This document shows, in pieces, positions 1 to 9,024 of a stretch of 64,000 nt of DNA. Below the pieces are notes generated by a model. It made no database searches. It saw only the letters and a program-made list of their open reading frames with translations, and was not told where the DNA came from. The DNA is from Aspidiotus rigidus (Eukaryota; Arthropoda; Insecta; Hemiptera; Diaspididae): positions 1,488,001 through 1,552,000 of the forward strand of contig JAVHKY010000056.1 of NCBI GenBank assembly GCA_035079385.1. Reading direction: 5' to 3'. The translations under genes were made by a program, and so were the position numbers. Position 1 is the stretch's first letter. Each line of letters begins with the position of its first letter.

Positions 1-1
1 T

Positions 2-127
2 CGAAGGGAAGGGAAAAAAGAAAGGTACCAAGACACCTACCGAAATCGTGCTTATAAGATTTACATTCCTTTGAAATATCCGGACTTCTCATACTTGAAA
101 GCACGTCGCGTCGCTGCTCCCTTTTGA
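2..127 (+). CDS. Possible C-terminal end of an upstream gene (partial)
   Basis: The frame starting at base 2 is open for 41 codons and stops at TGA 125-127. The peptide is basic and looks protein-like, ending in KARRVAAPF. Only this fragment lies in the window, so it may be the last exon of a + strand gene that starts to the left. I do not recognise the family. No clear poly(A) signal follows before the Polinton insertion site. It could equally be a chance open frame. Confidence 0.3.
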   Translation, partial: RREGKKERYQDTYRNRAYKIYIPLKYPDFSYLKARRVAAPF

Positions 128-276
128 GATTAAAAGCTCAGAGAGGGATGTGGTAAATTTTATTCAAACTTGTTGCTATTGATATAAACGTAATAGTCTA
201 ATAATGATCTCTTGCTCTATTCCTGTTCGCCTCTTTCGGATTGTAATGCTACTCTTCGCGATCACTCGTTTTACTC

Positions 277-282
277 CATATT
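277..282. repeat. Left 6-bp target-site duplication (CATATT) of the Polinton
   Basis: CATATT directly precedes the first base of the left terminal inverted repeat. The same six bases directly follow the right terminal repeat at 14109-14114. A 6-bp duplication is the known signature of Polinton/Maverick integration. Confidence 0.85.
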
Positions 283-602
283 AGTAGTACAGGCGGGTCT
301 TTGGTACACTTTCCCTATGATAAAAATTCATTAAATTAACAAAAAATACACTCCAAAAAAAAATTAATGCACAAACGTTTCCCAAAAACATTCAGACATT
401 ATTTTACTCGTTTCTCATACTTTTCCAGAGAAAATCACCGATCTGGTATAAGAAAATGGACTTTTTAAAATTGTAAGTTTCTAGACTACATATTGGTTCT
501 GACTTGTATTTCAGACTTTTTTCAGAGAAAATCGCCGATCTGGTATAAGAAAATAGACTTTTTAAAAATTATAATTTCCTAGACTGCATATTCATTCTGA
601 CT
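283..602 (+). repeat. Left terminal inverted repeat of the Polinton
   Basis: These 320 bases match the reverse complement of 13789-14108 with few differences. Matching stops abruptly at 602, where the left side continues with a third internal repeat and the right side does not. The outermost bases AG...CT agree with Polinton ends. Confidence 0.85.
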
Positions 603-690
603 TGTATTTCAGACTTTTTTCAGAGAAAAATCACTGATCTGGTATAAGAAAATAGACTTTTTAAAATGATAATTTCAGACATTATTTTAC
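421..690 (+). repeat. Three tandem sub-repeats of about 96 bp in and beside the left TIR
   Basis: A unit containing GATCTGGTATAAGAAAAT followed by GACTTTTTAAAA occurs three times, starting near 421, 516 and 612. The right TIR carries only two copies. The third left copy lies inside the TIR boundary, so the two ends differ in copy number. Repeats at the ends of a linear protein-primed replicon could serve as replication origin or terminal-protein binding sites, which is inference. Confidence 0.7.
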
Positions 691-861
691 TTGTTTCAAT
701 CAAAATGATTGATATTCAACCTTTCTCTCTGTGTTTCTCATGTAGGAGTTGAGACCTAGGTACCTTTTAAAATCTTAATAAAAATGGTGTTATTGAAAAG
801 AAAGTATAAAACTTATAAGTAAATCTAGTCTACAAATAAATGTTTATCAACTTAGAAAAAT

Positions 862-1236
862 ATGAATACTTGTGAGAGCAGCTACCAAGACAATATCTAT
901 GAAGTTCATTTTGAAGAAAATCCTGAAGAGTATATGGAAGTTATAAGAGCAATCAAAAATGCGGAAATCTTATTCCTTGGTGGTAGTCCACTTTTTGATG
1001 ATATTCGATTCTATGATCCACAACCTCAAACTGATCTAGGATATGAATCAGATATAGATGAACCTAATATGGAGATAGTCAATGAACCAGATATAGATGA
1101 TCCAAATATAGATACCGGTATAATAAATGAACCAGATATTAAGATAATCAATGAACCAGATAATAGCTTACTATCAGCTAGCACATCTTGTGATAACTTG
1201 AGAAATAAATCTAATCAGGGAACAGAAAATAAATAA
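862..1236 (+). CDS. Acidic hypothetical protein of the Polinton
   Basis: This is an intronless 124-residue ORF starting at ATG 862. The protein is strongly acidic. From about residue 65 onward it contains a degenerate repeat built on NEPDI, occurring about four times with DEPN and DDPN variants. There is no membrane segment, and I recognise no family. It lies on the + strand, opposite the polymerase, at the left end of the element. Its AT-rich codon use matches the other element ORFs. It could be a small virion or regulatory protein, but nothing in the sequence proves a role. Confidence 0.55.
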   Translation: MNTCESSYQDNIYEVHFEENPEEYMEVIRAIKNAEILFLGGSPLFDDIRFYDPQPQTDLGYESDIDEPNMEIVNEPDIDDPNIDTGIINEPDIKIINEPDNSLLSASTSCDNLRNKSNQGTENK

Positions 1237-1284
1237 ATACCCAATTATTTTTTAAACTAGAAATATCAATCAACCTTTTTATAC

Positions 1285-1296
1285 TTATATAAATAA
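1285..1296 (+). promoter_or_regulatory. TATA-like 12-mer before the 1303 ORF
   Basis: TTATATAAATAA lies six bases before the ATG at 1303. The identical 12-mer lies directly before the ATG of the 7552 ORF. The sharing suggests a promoter motif of the element; AT-richness makes a chance match possible. Confidence 0.4.
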
Positions 1297-1302
1297 TCAA
1301 AA

Positions 1303-1470
1303 ATGGAAAATCAGAACAGCATGCAAGATAATTATAATGACTATGAAGAAGAATATGAAAAATTTACTCAAAAATGTAAGGATAGAACAAGGGAGAGAAT
1401 GAGAGAAAGAGATAGAATAAAGATAGATAGACCTATTGATAACTATGATAAATCACCTACCTATATTTAA
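1303..1470 (+). CDS. Small charged hypothetical protein of the Polinton (55 aa)
   Basis: ATG at 1303 opens a 55-codon frame ending with TAA at 1468-1470, just before the convergent end of the polymerase gene (stop at 1489). The peptide is acidic at the start (NDYEEEYEKF) and then highly basic (KDRTRERMRERDRIK), so a short coiled or nucleic-acid-binding peptide is plausible. It is preceded by the TATA-like 12-mer shared with another ORF of the element. I do not recognise a family. The short length keeps confidence moderate. Confidence 0.4.
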   Translation: MENQNSMQDNYNDYEEEYEKFTQKCKDRTRERMRERDRIKIDRPIDNYDKSPTYI

Positions 1471-1488
1471 TTTTCAATAATTTCATTT

Positions 1489-4400
1489 TTAGTACCCATA
1501 TGGTATAGTATCATAATTAGGTAAGATTACTCTTTTATCATACTCAAATTTAAACTTTTTGGTCTCTACTATATTTACTAAATTTTTAGTTTTTATGTCT
1601 CTATGTATTCTATTGTAAGTCAAGTCTACAGAAGTCTGTTCAAGCTTATTCATATTTTCCTTAATTAGCTTTATCATTGTATTACCATTCAATTTTTTTA
1701 AATTTTGATAGTTCAATGTAAAACCTTTTATTTTAGTCACATTTTTACCCAAATTAGTTTTATAATAATAACTTTTAGGACCTGTTGATGCCCACAACTT
1801 GATATATTCATCCTTTTTGAGCTCATCTGTCCATTCTCCTAGCATATCACCAGTTTTGATAGTATTTAAACCATTATCAAAATAAACTATAGAATCTGTA
1901 TCACAATAAATCACAGCTTCACCTAATTCATTTAATTTTTCATACAGTCTTAATCTAGCATTTGCTGTTGTAAATAAAGCTATATAAATATTAGTACTAG
2001 TATTATTTTGAACATAATAATCCTTAAATTTATAACTCATTTGTACTGTCTCTTCTGTTAGATAATCTACATTTATATCAATTAATCTATCATCTAGTAA
2101 AACTTCATAAAACCTTTGCACACTAGTCACATACTCTGTTTGACTCATATTTTGTCTCTGACCAAACTTTCCCCACAAACTATTTAAACATATTTTTGCT
2201 ACAGCTCTTCTACCAGGATTTACTTCAATTTTTTGAGGATCCAAGTCAATACCCATTTTTTCCTTTATATCCTGTATATATTCCTCATTTGAATTATAAT
2301 TATGAGGACTAGATTCTAGTTTAATCTTCATAAAATTTTTTACATATTTTTTAAATAAATTTTTTCTTTTCTCTGGAAAATCCCAGACTTCATAAATTTG
2401 TTGAATTTTATATCCTTTTTTGATTGCTTTATTAACTTCAATAGTTGACCATGTTCCTGTTATTATTCTTTCATTATCAGTATGAGGACATTTACTTATT
2501 TTCTTTTCAGCACATTTTAAGCACAATGGGAATAATAATTTTTCATTTTTATCCATTTTAACCTTAACAGGTAATACAGGATGATACAAGTTCTTTGGAG
2601 GTAGAATTTTACATTTTATTATTCCAAACCAGTTCTTATCATGACGCTCTGGTTCAATAAGTTTTTCAGGATGACCAATAGGATAATAGTCATAATATTG
2701 AACAGTTGGGTACAAACTACAAACATCTATATATTTAATTTTCCTATTCTTTGTAGATTTTGTCCACAATTTAAATGTATTAGTTCTTCCTCCAAAGAAT
2801 GCATCTCTTGGTTTCAAAGGTTCAATTATCTCTGGTTTTATACTAGTTTTATACTCGGATGATTTAGTCCATTTACATTCCCACATCTCTGCTAAATTAT
2901 ATCCAGCTTCCTTTATTCTGTTACTTCTCTCTGTTGTTTTTTCATACAAATCACCCATTTCTTCCTGATTCACATTATTTATTCTATCCTCACTATAACA
3001 CTTTTGACAACCATGCCAGAAACATCCGTGATATTGGTATACAGTGTTAGTTTTCTTATCAAAACCATCAACTTTTGCTCCACAGATCATTTGCTCACCA
3101 CCATTCAAAGCGTGTTTTATATTAGGATTTTTAAGACTATTTAACCAACTTATAGACTGTCTCGAATATTTTTCTTCTATCGGCTCATTCACAACAGCTA
3201 TAGTATCTTTCCATATATATTTAGATCTATAGATAGCCATACAGACACTAGCAATTGTCAAATATTGGAAAGGATCTATATTAGCTATTTCTAGAAATTC
3301 TTCCCTAAATTTTAAACAACCTTTTCTTAAAATATCAACATCTGATTTACAATATTCTATAATTTCTTTCTTCATATCAAAAATATAATTTTCTTGAACT
3401 CTTTGTAAATACCATTCTAAGAATTTTTTCCTACTTTCAGGTTTTATCTGATTATAACAATAGTACTCTTTTGCAGGGATTGGTCCAACATAATTTTCAT
3501 TTTCTTTAGTATTAAATAAATGTGGAAAGTACCCTTTTTTCAATTCAGTTAAACCAAATGTTTTTGGAAAATCACTTAGGGGTCCATTAATGAAATTACT
3601 ACTGTCAATGATTTTCAAATTTATTCTTGATAGTTCTAAAAGCATAAGTTTTGTTCCATTATAAATTGTATAAGGCTTAAGAGTATTTTCAACACAATAT
3701 TTCAAAATGAACTGAGAATCATAACCTTTTGCATAATGAGCTATACACGTATAATCTCTATGTTCTTTTGATATCAACCATTTACAAAATTCGTCGTTTG
3801 TTTTAAATTTATATTCATTACCTTTAAAATCATGAGCAATCACTAAATTAGGTATATGAGTTCCTGTCTCCTGTTGGGCTTCATAATCAAAGAATATATA
3901 ATTTTCAGTGTAAGTACAGTTAGGCAATTTTTTCTCTTCTTCTTCTCCAAAAATTTCATTTGCAAAAGGAAATGGATTTAGTCTATTTTGTAATTCTTGT
4001 TTACTCATCTTACTAAAACCTTTTATTTTTTCTACTTTGGCTTTATTTCTCAATTCAATCAAATTATAGTCTTTTATAGGTTTAACAAACTGTTCATGAT
4101 TACCTCTACAGAGGCAAACTTCTCTTTTACATTTACCACCTTTTTGTCTTTTCCACTGCATATAACATTTATGAGTTTTTGTTTCAACTACTTTCCAACA
4201 ATTTCTATATTCTTCAAAACCACATTTATGGGGTTCAGTAGCAAACAATCTCAGGGTACTATTATAGTTGATCTTATCTTCAAATATTTTATCTCTTAAA
4301 CAGATTTTATTACACTCTAAACACTTGAATATAGTATTACAAACAGTTTCAAGACCATCAAAACTATTTTTGTGATTTTCAAGACACTCTTGATTAAAAC

Positions 4401-5718
4401 AATATCTATTACAATCTTTGCAGAAGATTTTCTTCTTTGAGTCAACTACATGCTCTTTCTGAAGACATAATCTACAATTTATTACCCTGTCAATGCATCT
4501 ATGTTTATCTTTATGTTCATAAGGTTTATTGCATTTATGACAATAATAACTAGATCCATGAAAACCAGCCATTTTAGAAATTACATCATAATGATTACCA
4601 TTTTTATACAAGTATATTTTTATATCTTTTTCAGGTCCTTTGTATATGATAGAATTAAAATTTTCTGCACAAACAACATTTATCTGAATATTTATTAGTT
4701 TCTCCAAATTTGCTATATCATCTAATGTAAAACCTTCCTGGTTATAATCACCAAGTTGATTACATAAGTGAGTAGTAAGATCTGTTTGTAATTTTATCCC
4801 AATACGAATATATTTAATTTCACTTTTAGAAAATTCTTTACTAAATACAGTATTAATAGGGGGGTTCTCTTCAGGGTAGGTTAATGCTACAACAACAGCT
4901 CGAGGGCAACATAGATTATCTTTATTTCTTATTTCAATAATAGATTTTTTAGTTTGTTTGGCTAGGGCTAAATTTAAAATTTTGGTATTACGACCTCCTC
5001 GAGGCATTGCAATTACATTTATATTGAAAGTAGAAGTTGTAAGATCAAGTTCTTCATTTGAAGTCAAAATTTGTGAAATTCTTTCCAACAATAATTCTAC
5101 ATACTCTCGAGCTGAATCCCCTCTTTGATAGCCTGTTGAAATAGGATTAAAAAGTACAGGGTTTCTCACAATAATATTTATTCTGTCGCCTGTTCTAAAG
5201 TTAGTACGTTTTTTAACTACTTTAATCATTTCTTTGAGAGCTCTTGTTATTAAATCTGTTTGCGCATCCTCTGAGGAGTCTTCTATTAATACATCATTTT
5301 TAATAGAAATAGTATAATCAGATGAATAAGCGTTATATTTTTTAATATATCTAGATGCAATTTCTTTGATTTGAATAAGCTCCTCAATATTTTGCAGTTT
5401 TTCCAGTTCAGGTTCATAGAACAAATCCTCAAATGGAAATATATGTGTTAGCGGAACAGTCTTGTGTGCCAACAAAGCAGATTTGTCCTGATCCTTTGAA
5501 TTTGTAGAACTTAATACATTGATTAGATCTGTTTTATTCATTTTACAGTGTCCTTTTATATTTTTATCCTTTGCAATTTTTCTGAGGTCTTTCATTGTTG
5601 GGGGTTTAGTTGGGGGTTCAAGATTCAATACTCTGAATAAATCAGCTTTACTCATTTTACTGTAGCCTTTTATGTTTCTACCTTTTGCAAGGATTTTCAA
5701 TTCTTTTACAGATGTCAT
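1489..5718 (-). CDS. Protein-primed family B DNA polymerase (Polinton PolB) with SAP-like motifs
   Basis: This 1409-residue intronless ORF starts at ATG 5718 on the - strand. Two SAP-like motifs lie at the N-terminus (about residues 3-34 and 41-70), each with a [I/V]KG.[S/C]KM.K core, and a third lies near 547-580. A Cys/His-rich region follows at about 390-540, with CHKC, CRLC, CKDC and CLEC pairs. The 3'-5' exonuclease motifs are visible: FDYEAQ near 608, DSSNF near 704 and YCKSDVDIL near 791. A GGE...HGCFWHGC block, typical of Polinton and linear-plasmid polymerases, lies near 890-920. The polymerase motifs are DVCSLYP (A, near 1000), KICLNSLWGKFG (B, near 1179) and YCDTDS (C, near 1274). 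All catalytic aspartates seen appear intact, so the enzyme may be functional. It would copy the linear element in the nucleus using a protein primer. The length is at or slightly above the family range because of the extra N-terminal modules. Confidence 0.92.
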   Translation of the reverse strand: MTSVKELKILAKGRNIKGYSKMSKADLFRVLNLEPPTKPPTMKDLRKIAKDKNIKGHCKMNKTDLINVLSSTNSKDQDKSALLAHKTVPLTHIFPFEDLFYEPELEKLQNIEELIQIKEIASRYIKKYNAYSSDYTISIKNDVLIEDSSEDAQTDLITRALKEMIKVVKKRTNFRTGDRINIIVRNPVLFNPISTGYQRGDSAREYVELLLERISQILTSNEELDLTTSTFNINVIAMPRGGRNTKILNLALAKQTKKSIIEIRNKDNLCCPRAVVVALTYPEENPPINTVFSKEFSKSEIKYIRIGIKLQTDLTTHLCNQLGDYNQEGFTLDDIANLEKLINIQINVVCAENFNSIIYKGPEKDIKIYLYKNGNHYDVISKMAGFHGSSYYCHKCNKPYEHKDKHRCIDRVINCRLCLQKEHVVDSKKKIFCKDCNRYCFNQECLENHKNSFDGLETVCNTIFKCLECNKICLRDKIFEDKINYNSTLRLFATEPHKCGFEEYRNCWKVVETKTHKCYMQWKRQKGGKCKREVCLCRGNHEQFVKPIKDYNLIELRNKAKVEKIKGFSKMSKQELQNRLNPFPFANEIFGEEEEKKLPNCTYTENYIFFDYEAQQETGTHIPNLVIAHDFKGNEYKFKTNDEFCKWLISKEHRDYTCIAHYAKGYDSQFILKYCVENTLKPYTIYNGTKLMLLELSRINLKIIDSSNFINGPLSDFPKTFGLTELKKGYFPHLFNTKENENYVGPIPAKEYYCYNQIKPESRKKFLEWYLQRVQENYIFDMKKEIIEYCKSDVDILRKGCLKFREEFLEIANIDPFQYLTIASVCMAIYRSKYIWKDTIAVVNEPIEEKYSRQSISWLNSLKNPNIKHALNGGEQMICGAKVDGFDKKTNTVYQYHGCFWHGCQKCYSEDRINNVNQEEMGDLYEKTTERSNRIKEAGYNLAEMWECKWTKSSEYKTSIKPEIIEPLKPRDAFFGGRTNTFKLWTKSTKNRKIKYIDVCSLYPTVQYYDYYPIGHPEKLIEPERHDKNWFGIIKCKILPPKNLYHPVLPVKVKMDKNEKLLFPLCLKCAEKKISKCPHTDNERIITGTWSTIEVNKAIKKGYKIQQIYEVWDFPEKRKNLFKKYVKNFMKIKLESSPHNYNSNEEYIQDIKEKMGIDLDPQKIEVNPGRRAVAKICLNSLWGKFGQRQNMSQTEYVTSVQRFYEVLLDDRLIDINVDYLTEETVQMSYKFKDYYVQNNTSTNIYIALFTTANARLRLYEKLNELGEAVIYCDTDSIVYFDNGLNTIKTGDMLGEWTDELKKDEYIKLWASTGPKSYYYKTNLGKNVTKIKGFTLNYQNLKKLNGNTMIKLIKENMNKLEQTSVDLTYNRIHRDIKTKNLVNIVETKKFKFEYDKRVILPNYDTIPYGY

Positions 5719-5790
5719 TTTAATATTAATGTTTTTCTTAATGAAGTTTTCCTTTTTATTTATTAAGAAAAAAATTTTTAAAAGAAAAAA

Positions 5791-6267
5791 TTATTTTTTA
5801 AACTGTTGTTTTATTTCTAACATATCTTTGTGTATTTGAGTTGTCTTATGAGCTTTGAGTGAAACTAACAAAACAGTTCTTCCACATTCACAAGCAGTTT
5901 TCACTTGTTTACTTTTATAATTTTTTAGAACTACTGTTTTATGATCATTTCTATTCTTCTCATAATATTCTTTCATTAATTTACTCTTGCATTCTTTACA
6001 ATAATCTTGTTTATTACTAAAATCCTTTTGATCTCTTACAGACTTACAACCTGTACAATATTTTTCATTTTGAGATAAATCTATTGTCATTTTAGTTTTA
6101 GGTGGAGTAGCACATTCCTTACACATTGTTTGAGTGGTATTTTCAATCGATGTAAGGACTTTATTTGAAGGTGATTGTTCAAATTCATTTACATTCTTCA
6201 CCTTTTTACACTTAGAGCAATATCTTTCATTTTGTGCTAACTTAATGATCAGAGATTTGTGTTTCAT
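5791..6267 (-). CDS. Cys-rich zinc-ribbon protein of the Polinton
   Basis: A 158-residue ORF lies 72 bp upstream of the polymerase on the same strand. It contains two similar units, near residues 18-52 and 70-110, each built as CxxCKxxK/R....F followed by CKEC. The second ends in LMKEYYEKNRNDHK. This Cys pattern plus the YYEKNR tail is seen in small zinc-binding proteins of phages and large DNA viruses, often linked to HNH or endonuclease VII-like folds, but no catalytic His-Asn-His triad is evident. A third Cys pair (CECG) and conserved His residues lie near the C-terminus. A nucleic-acid-binding role and co-expression with PolB are inference. Confidence 0.6.
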   Translation of the reverse strand: MKHKSLIIKLAQNERYCSKCKKVKNVNEFEQSPSNKVLTSIENTTQTMCKECATPPKTKMTIDLSQNEKYCTGCKSVRDQKDFSNKQDYCKECKSKLMKEYYEKNRNDHKTVVLKNYKSKQVKTACECGRTVLLVSLKAHKTTQIHKDMLEIKQQFKK

Positions 6268-6788
6268 CTTTTCTTAAATAATTTTCAAGTATTTACATAG
6301 GAAAATTTTTAAGAAGAAATTTATTTACACAATGACCTTTTCAAAATACGTTCAAAATAAGATATGAAACCTTCCTAAATCCTTCCAAGTTATAGAAACC
6401 AACATAAAAGCTTCCTAAATCCTTTTCAAGTCATAAAAACCAACATTAATGTATCATGAACATAAGTTATTATATTATAACAACATTAGATAATTTATCA
6501 AAGTATGTAAAGTGAAATTATTTTAATTATTATAACTAGAAATCTCAAGTTTTTTGATTGGTTATTCAAACTAATTGCAGACAGAATTCAGATAAAGATT
6601 GTCTATATAGACTGCAGTTTGATAAAAAGCAACCCTTCTTGAAATAGATGTAAAACCTTATTAAGATTTTTCAAACACATGATGATATTTGATACCAGTT
6701 ATTAAATGTTCAAATTTAAGTCAACATTCTCAACCTTTGGTTAAGCGGCTTTTGCAAGATTCTTTACACCAGCTACCAAATTCTGTTT
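6268..6788. other. Non-coding spacer with a two-copy direct repeat
   Basis: No ORF of note is present. At about 6366-6446 a unit of roughly 40 bp (CTTCCTAAATCCTT... followed by AAACCAACAT) occurs twice in tandem. The rest is AT-rich spacer between two - strand genes. Confidence 0.5.
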
Positions 6789-7403
6789 CTAATTCTGTAT
6801 AATAGTTACATCATTATTTATACTGGGGACATTTACAGTTGTTATTTTCTTGATATTATTAAATCTAGGTCCCTTTTTAGGATCAGATTTCATGTGTTTC
6901 AATTCATCACGAGTGAATTCTTTAGTGCCTACTTCTGAAAATGCTGGTTTAAAATCATCATGAAATTTTATATCTTTCAAGGTTTTCTTCATATACTTTG
7001 ATAATTTCTTATCCTTAGAGTCTACAATTATAGTTGAGAAGACATTATTTAGTTCTTCAACTCCAGAATTATCATTATGCTTTTCAGCTTGAGATTTTAT
7101 GATTTTCTTATATTTCTCCTCCCTTTCAAGTAGATTTTCTATCAACTCCTGATTTTTAAAATTGGCATATTTATAAATATCTGAAGTCATAGTTGTTTGC
7201 TGTAGAGCTATAAAGAACTGTCGAACAATAGTTTTCATATTAGTATTCATATTTTTTAAACCATCAATAGCTTGAATTATTCTTGCTAGATTACTTTCCT
7301 CATTTCTTATCAATTCTTCCAATTCTTTATTTTTTGAAATTATTCTATCTAACCCTTCTAGCTCAACTTTGGAGGGCATATATCTTTTTATTTGGCTTTC
7401 CAT
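6789..7403 (-). CDS. Coiled-coil hypothetical protein of the Polinton
   Basis: This is an intronless 204-residue ORF. Residues about 15-110 are rich in Glu, Lys, Leu and Ile in heptad-like spacing, consistent with a coiled coil. The C-terminal third is basic and contains a conserved-looking GTKEFTRDELKHMKSDP segment. No signal peptide or membrane span is seen and no family was recognised. It is transcribed divergently from the HTH ORF at 7552 across a GGTA-rich spacer. A structural or DNA-associated role is possible but not shown. Confidence 0.55.
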   Translation of the reverse strand: MESQIKRYMPSKVELEGLDRIISKNKELEELIRNEESNLARIIQAIDGLKNMNTNMKTIVRQFFIALQQTTMTSDIYKYANFKNQELIENLLEREEKYKKIIKSQAEKHNDNSGVEELNNVFSTIIVDSKDKKLSKYMKKTLKDIKFHDDFKPAFSEVGTKEFTRDELKHMKSDPKKGPRFNNIKKITTVNVPSINNDVTIIQN

Positions 7404-7435
7404 TTATTAGAAAAAATTTTATATTTTTATATTGT

Positions 7436-7530
7436 ATGGTGAGGTAAGGTAAGGTAATAAGGTATGGTAAGGTAAGGTAATATGGTACAGAAATAAGGTA
7501 ATATTGTATGGTAGTATGGTATGGTAAAAG
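7436..7530. repeat. GGTA-rich minisatellite between divergent Polinton ORFs
   Basis: Irregular tandem copies of GGTAAGGTA, GGTATGGTA and GGTAATAT fill the 148-bp gap between the divergent ORFs ending (5') at 7403 and starting at 7552. The position fits a bidirectional promoter or replication-related site. The repeat itself is visible; the role is inference. Confidence 0.6.
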
Positions 7531-7551
7531 AAATAAAATTTATATAAATAA

Positions 7552-7956
7552 ATGACTCCTAACGAGTTAATTAAAATATTAAAAGAATATGACTTTAAGA
7601 AAAATAGTGTGAGAAGCTTTTCTTTGAAATATAAAATTACTGAGAAGACTATACTAAAATATTTAAAAGAACATAAAATACCCTACAACAATAGGAAAAT
7701 AAGTTATGAAATGAGTAGAAATTGTCTAGGTCAATACACATTTAAAAATGCAACAACAAAGCAATCTAATGCTATATATGATTCAAATAAATGTCAAAAT
7801 CAAAGTCAACCTAAGAGTAATATGATAGATAAGACTTATTCTACATTACAAGTTAGTAACCAATCAAGTCATCAATATAAAAATAATTCTGGTACAGTAA
7901 AAAATTTTGCAGAATTTAATAAAAAATATGAAAAATTTTTCTCGAGAACTTCATAG
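7552..7956 (+). CDS. HTH-type DNA-binding protein of the Polinton
   Basis: A 134-residue ORF starts at ATG 7552, directly after TTATATAAATAA. Residues about 3-40 resemble a resolvase- or Psq-like helix-turn-helix (NELIKILKEYDF...SFSLKYKITEKTILKYLKEH). The remainder is polar, rich in Asn, Gln and Ser, and probably unstructured. No catalytic domain is attached, so it is more likely a regulator or DNA-binding accessory protein than a recombinase. The last few codons fall where base composition changes toward host-like DNA, so the true C-terminus may have been replaced. Confidence 0.5.
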   Translation: MTPNELIKILKEYDFKKNSVRSFSLKYKITEKTILKYLKEHKIPYNNRKISYEMSRNCLGQYTFKNATTKQSNAIYDSNKCQNQSQPKSNMIDKTYSTLQVSNQSSHQYKNNSGTVKNFAEFNKKYEKFFSRTS

Positions 7957-8274
7957 CCTCGAAAGTATGTAATATTTCCACAAAAACCTAATACAACAGA
8001 ATTTTTGTAAGTAAAAGCAATGAATTCGTTGACAATAGCACTTCGACGGATTGTTCCATGTTGTTGCGATCTTGGTTGCGATGGCCTGCGATGGTGTAGG
8101 TTCCAGTTTGTAGTTCGCTGGAATCGCGTATTATTCAAAACTTTGTCTCATATTGTGCAAACTTTCTGCACTCAAAAAATACCTTCCAAGTTTTTCGATC
8201 TTGAGCTGGAAAAAATTTAGCGCGAAGTTGTAACTGACAGTTTACATTGGTCTGCTACTTCTTGTTCATCTTAA

Positions 8275-8948
8275 ATGTCGAATTTCCCCAAAGTTCTTTG
8301 TAGTGTAGCACCCATAGCCAGAGTTCTGAGCATGGCTCTGTCTGGTTCATCTGGTTGTCAATTATTCTTTAACGTGAGTATACATTGTTAATAGTTCTCA
8401 TCAATTGTTACATCTGATAACGTACAAAAATACGATATGTTTCGATCTCAAATTACAGACGGCCAGAAATTTCTCAAAATATCATTCTGGTGCTGCATTG
8501 GTGAAGGTAAGTTCTAAATAACATTGACTTCGTGTAAAAGTTGATTTAGAAATATCTGCCCAACTAATGCTTCAAATTTGTAAGTCAGAAATTAATTCCA
8601 TATTGACCTGAAAAATGTCTCGTGCAGGCAGGAGTAGATGTATATATCAGCAGATAAGAGACGAAAATGCACCCTGATACCAGGAGATGGTGTTGGACCA
8701 GAATTAGTTCATTCATTTCATAATTTTCAAACTTTCGTACTGAACGCTTGTTTCATCTTCAAAATCTGACTTTTATTCAATTGTTTCAGGCTGCCCAAGT
8801 ACCCGTAGAATTCGACATGCAAACTTTAATTATGAAATTAAGACGTGCTTCGGATTTGCACGCCAATGTGGTTCATGATTACGCGATTAGAAATAATCGT
8901 AAGAGAGTTACCGCTGTTCATATGAGTCTTCGATTTTATTCGAACTCC
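8275..8948 (+). pseudogene. Rearranged NAD-isocitrate dehydrogenase beta (IDH3B-like) fragment inside the Polinton
   Basis: IDH3B is the mitochondrial TCA-cycle subunit that partners IDH3A and IDH3G. Exon-like block 1 (8275-8373) starts with ATG and encodes a Ser/Ala-rich presequence ending at GTGAGT. Block 2 (8459-8506) encodes NFSKYHSGAALVK between AG and GTAAGT. Block 3 (about 8652-8715) encodes KCTLIPGDGVGPELVHS, the family's N-terminal signature, but no acceptor keeps it in frame. Block 4 (8790-8948) joins three family segments without introns: AAQVPVEFD, then MKLRR..DLHANVVH, then IRNNRKRVTAVHM. In intact enzymes these are separated by roughly 50-100 residues. The catalytic C-terminal half is absent. 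Introns are retained, so the piece did not come from a fully spliced mRNA. I judge it non-functional as IDH, although blocks 1, 2 and 4 join in phase 0. Confidence 0.75.
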
Positions 8949-9024
8949 GTAAGTTTCATGAAAGCTACGAGAATTGGATAGAATAAATTTGATAGTATTA
9001 TCCTTGTTAATTTTGTTTTGAAAG

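Noticed and set aside
2641..4698. Several + strand ORFs of 60-100 codons inside the polymerase gene
   Set aside because: They lie opposite the conserved PolB domains and have no protein-like pattern; they are shadows of the real - strand frame.
1489..5718. PolB as part of a mitochondrial linear plasmid or nuclear mitochondrial insertion
   Set aside because: The standard code is used, Polinton-type TIRs and a 6-bp TSD surround it, and no plasmid RNA polymerase accompanies it.
7872..8138. - strand ORF spanning the junction between viral and cargo parts
   Set aside because: It crosses a composition break and overlaps the HTH ORF end; no motif supports it.
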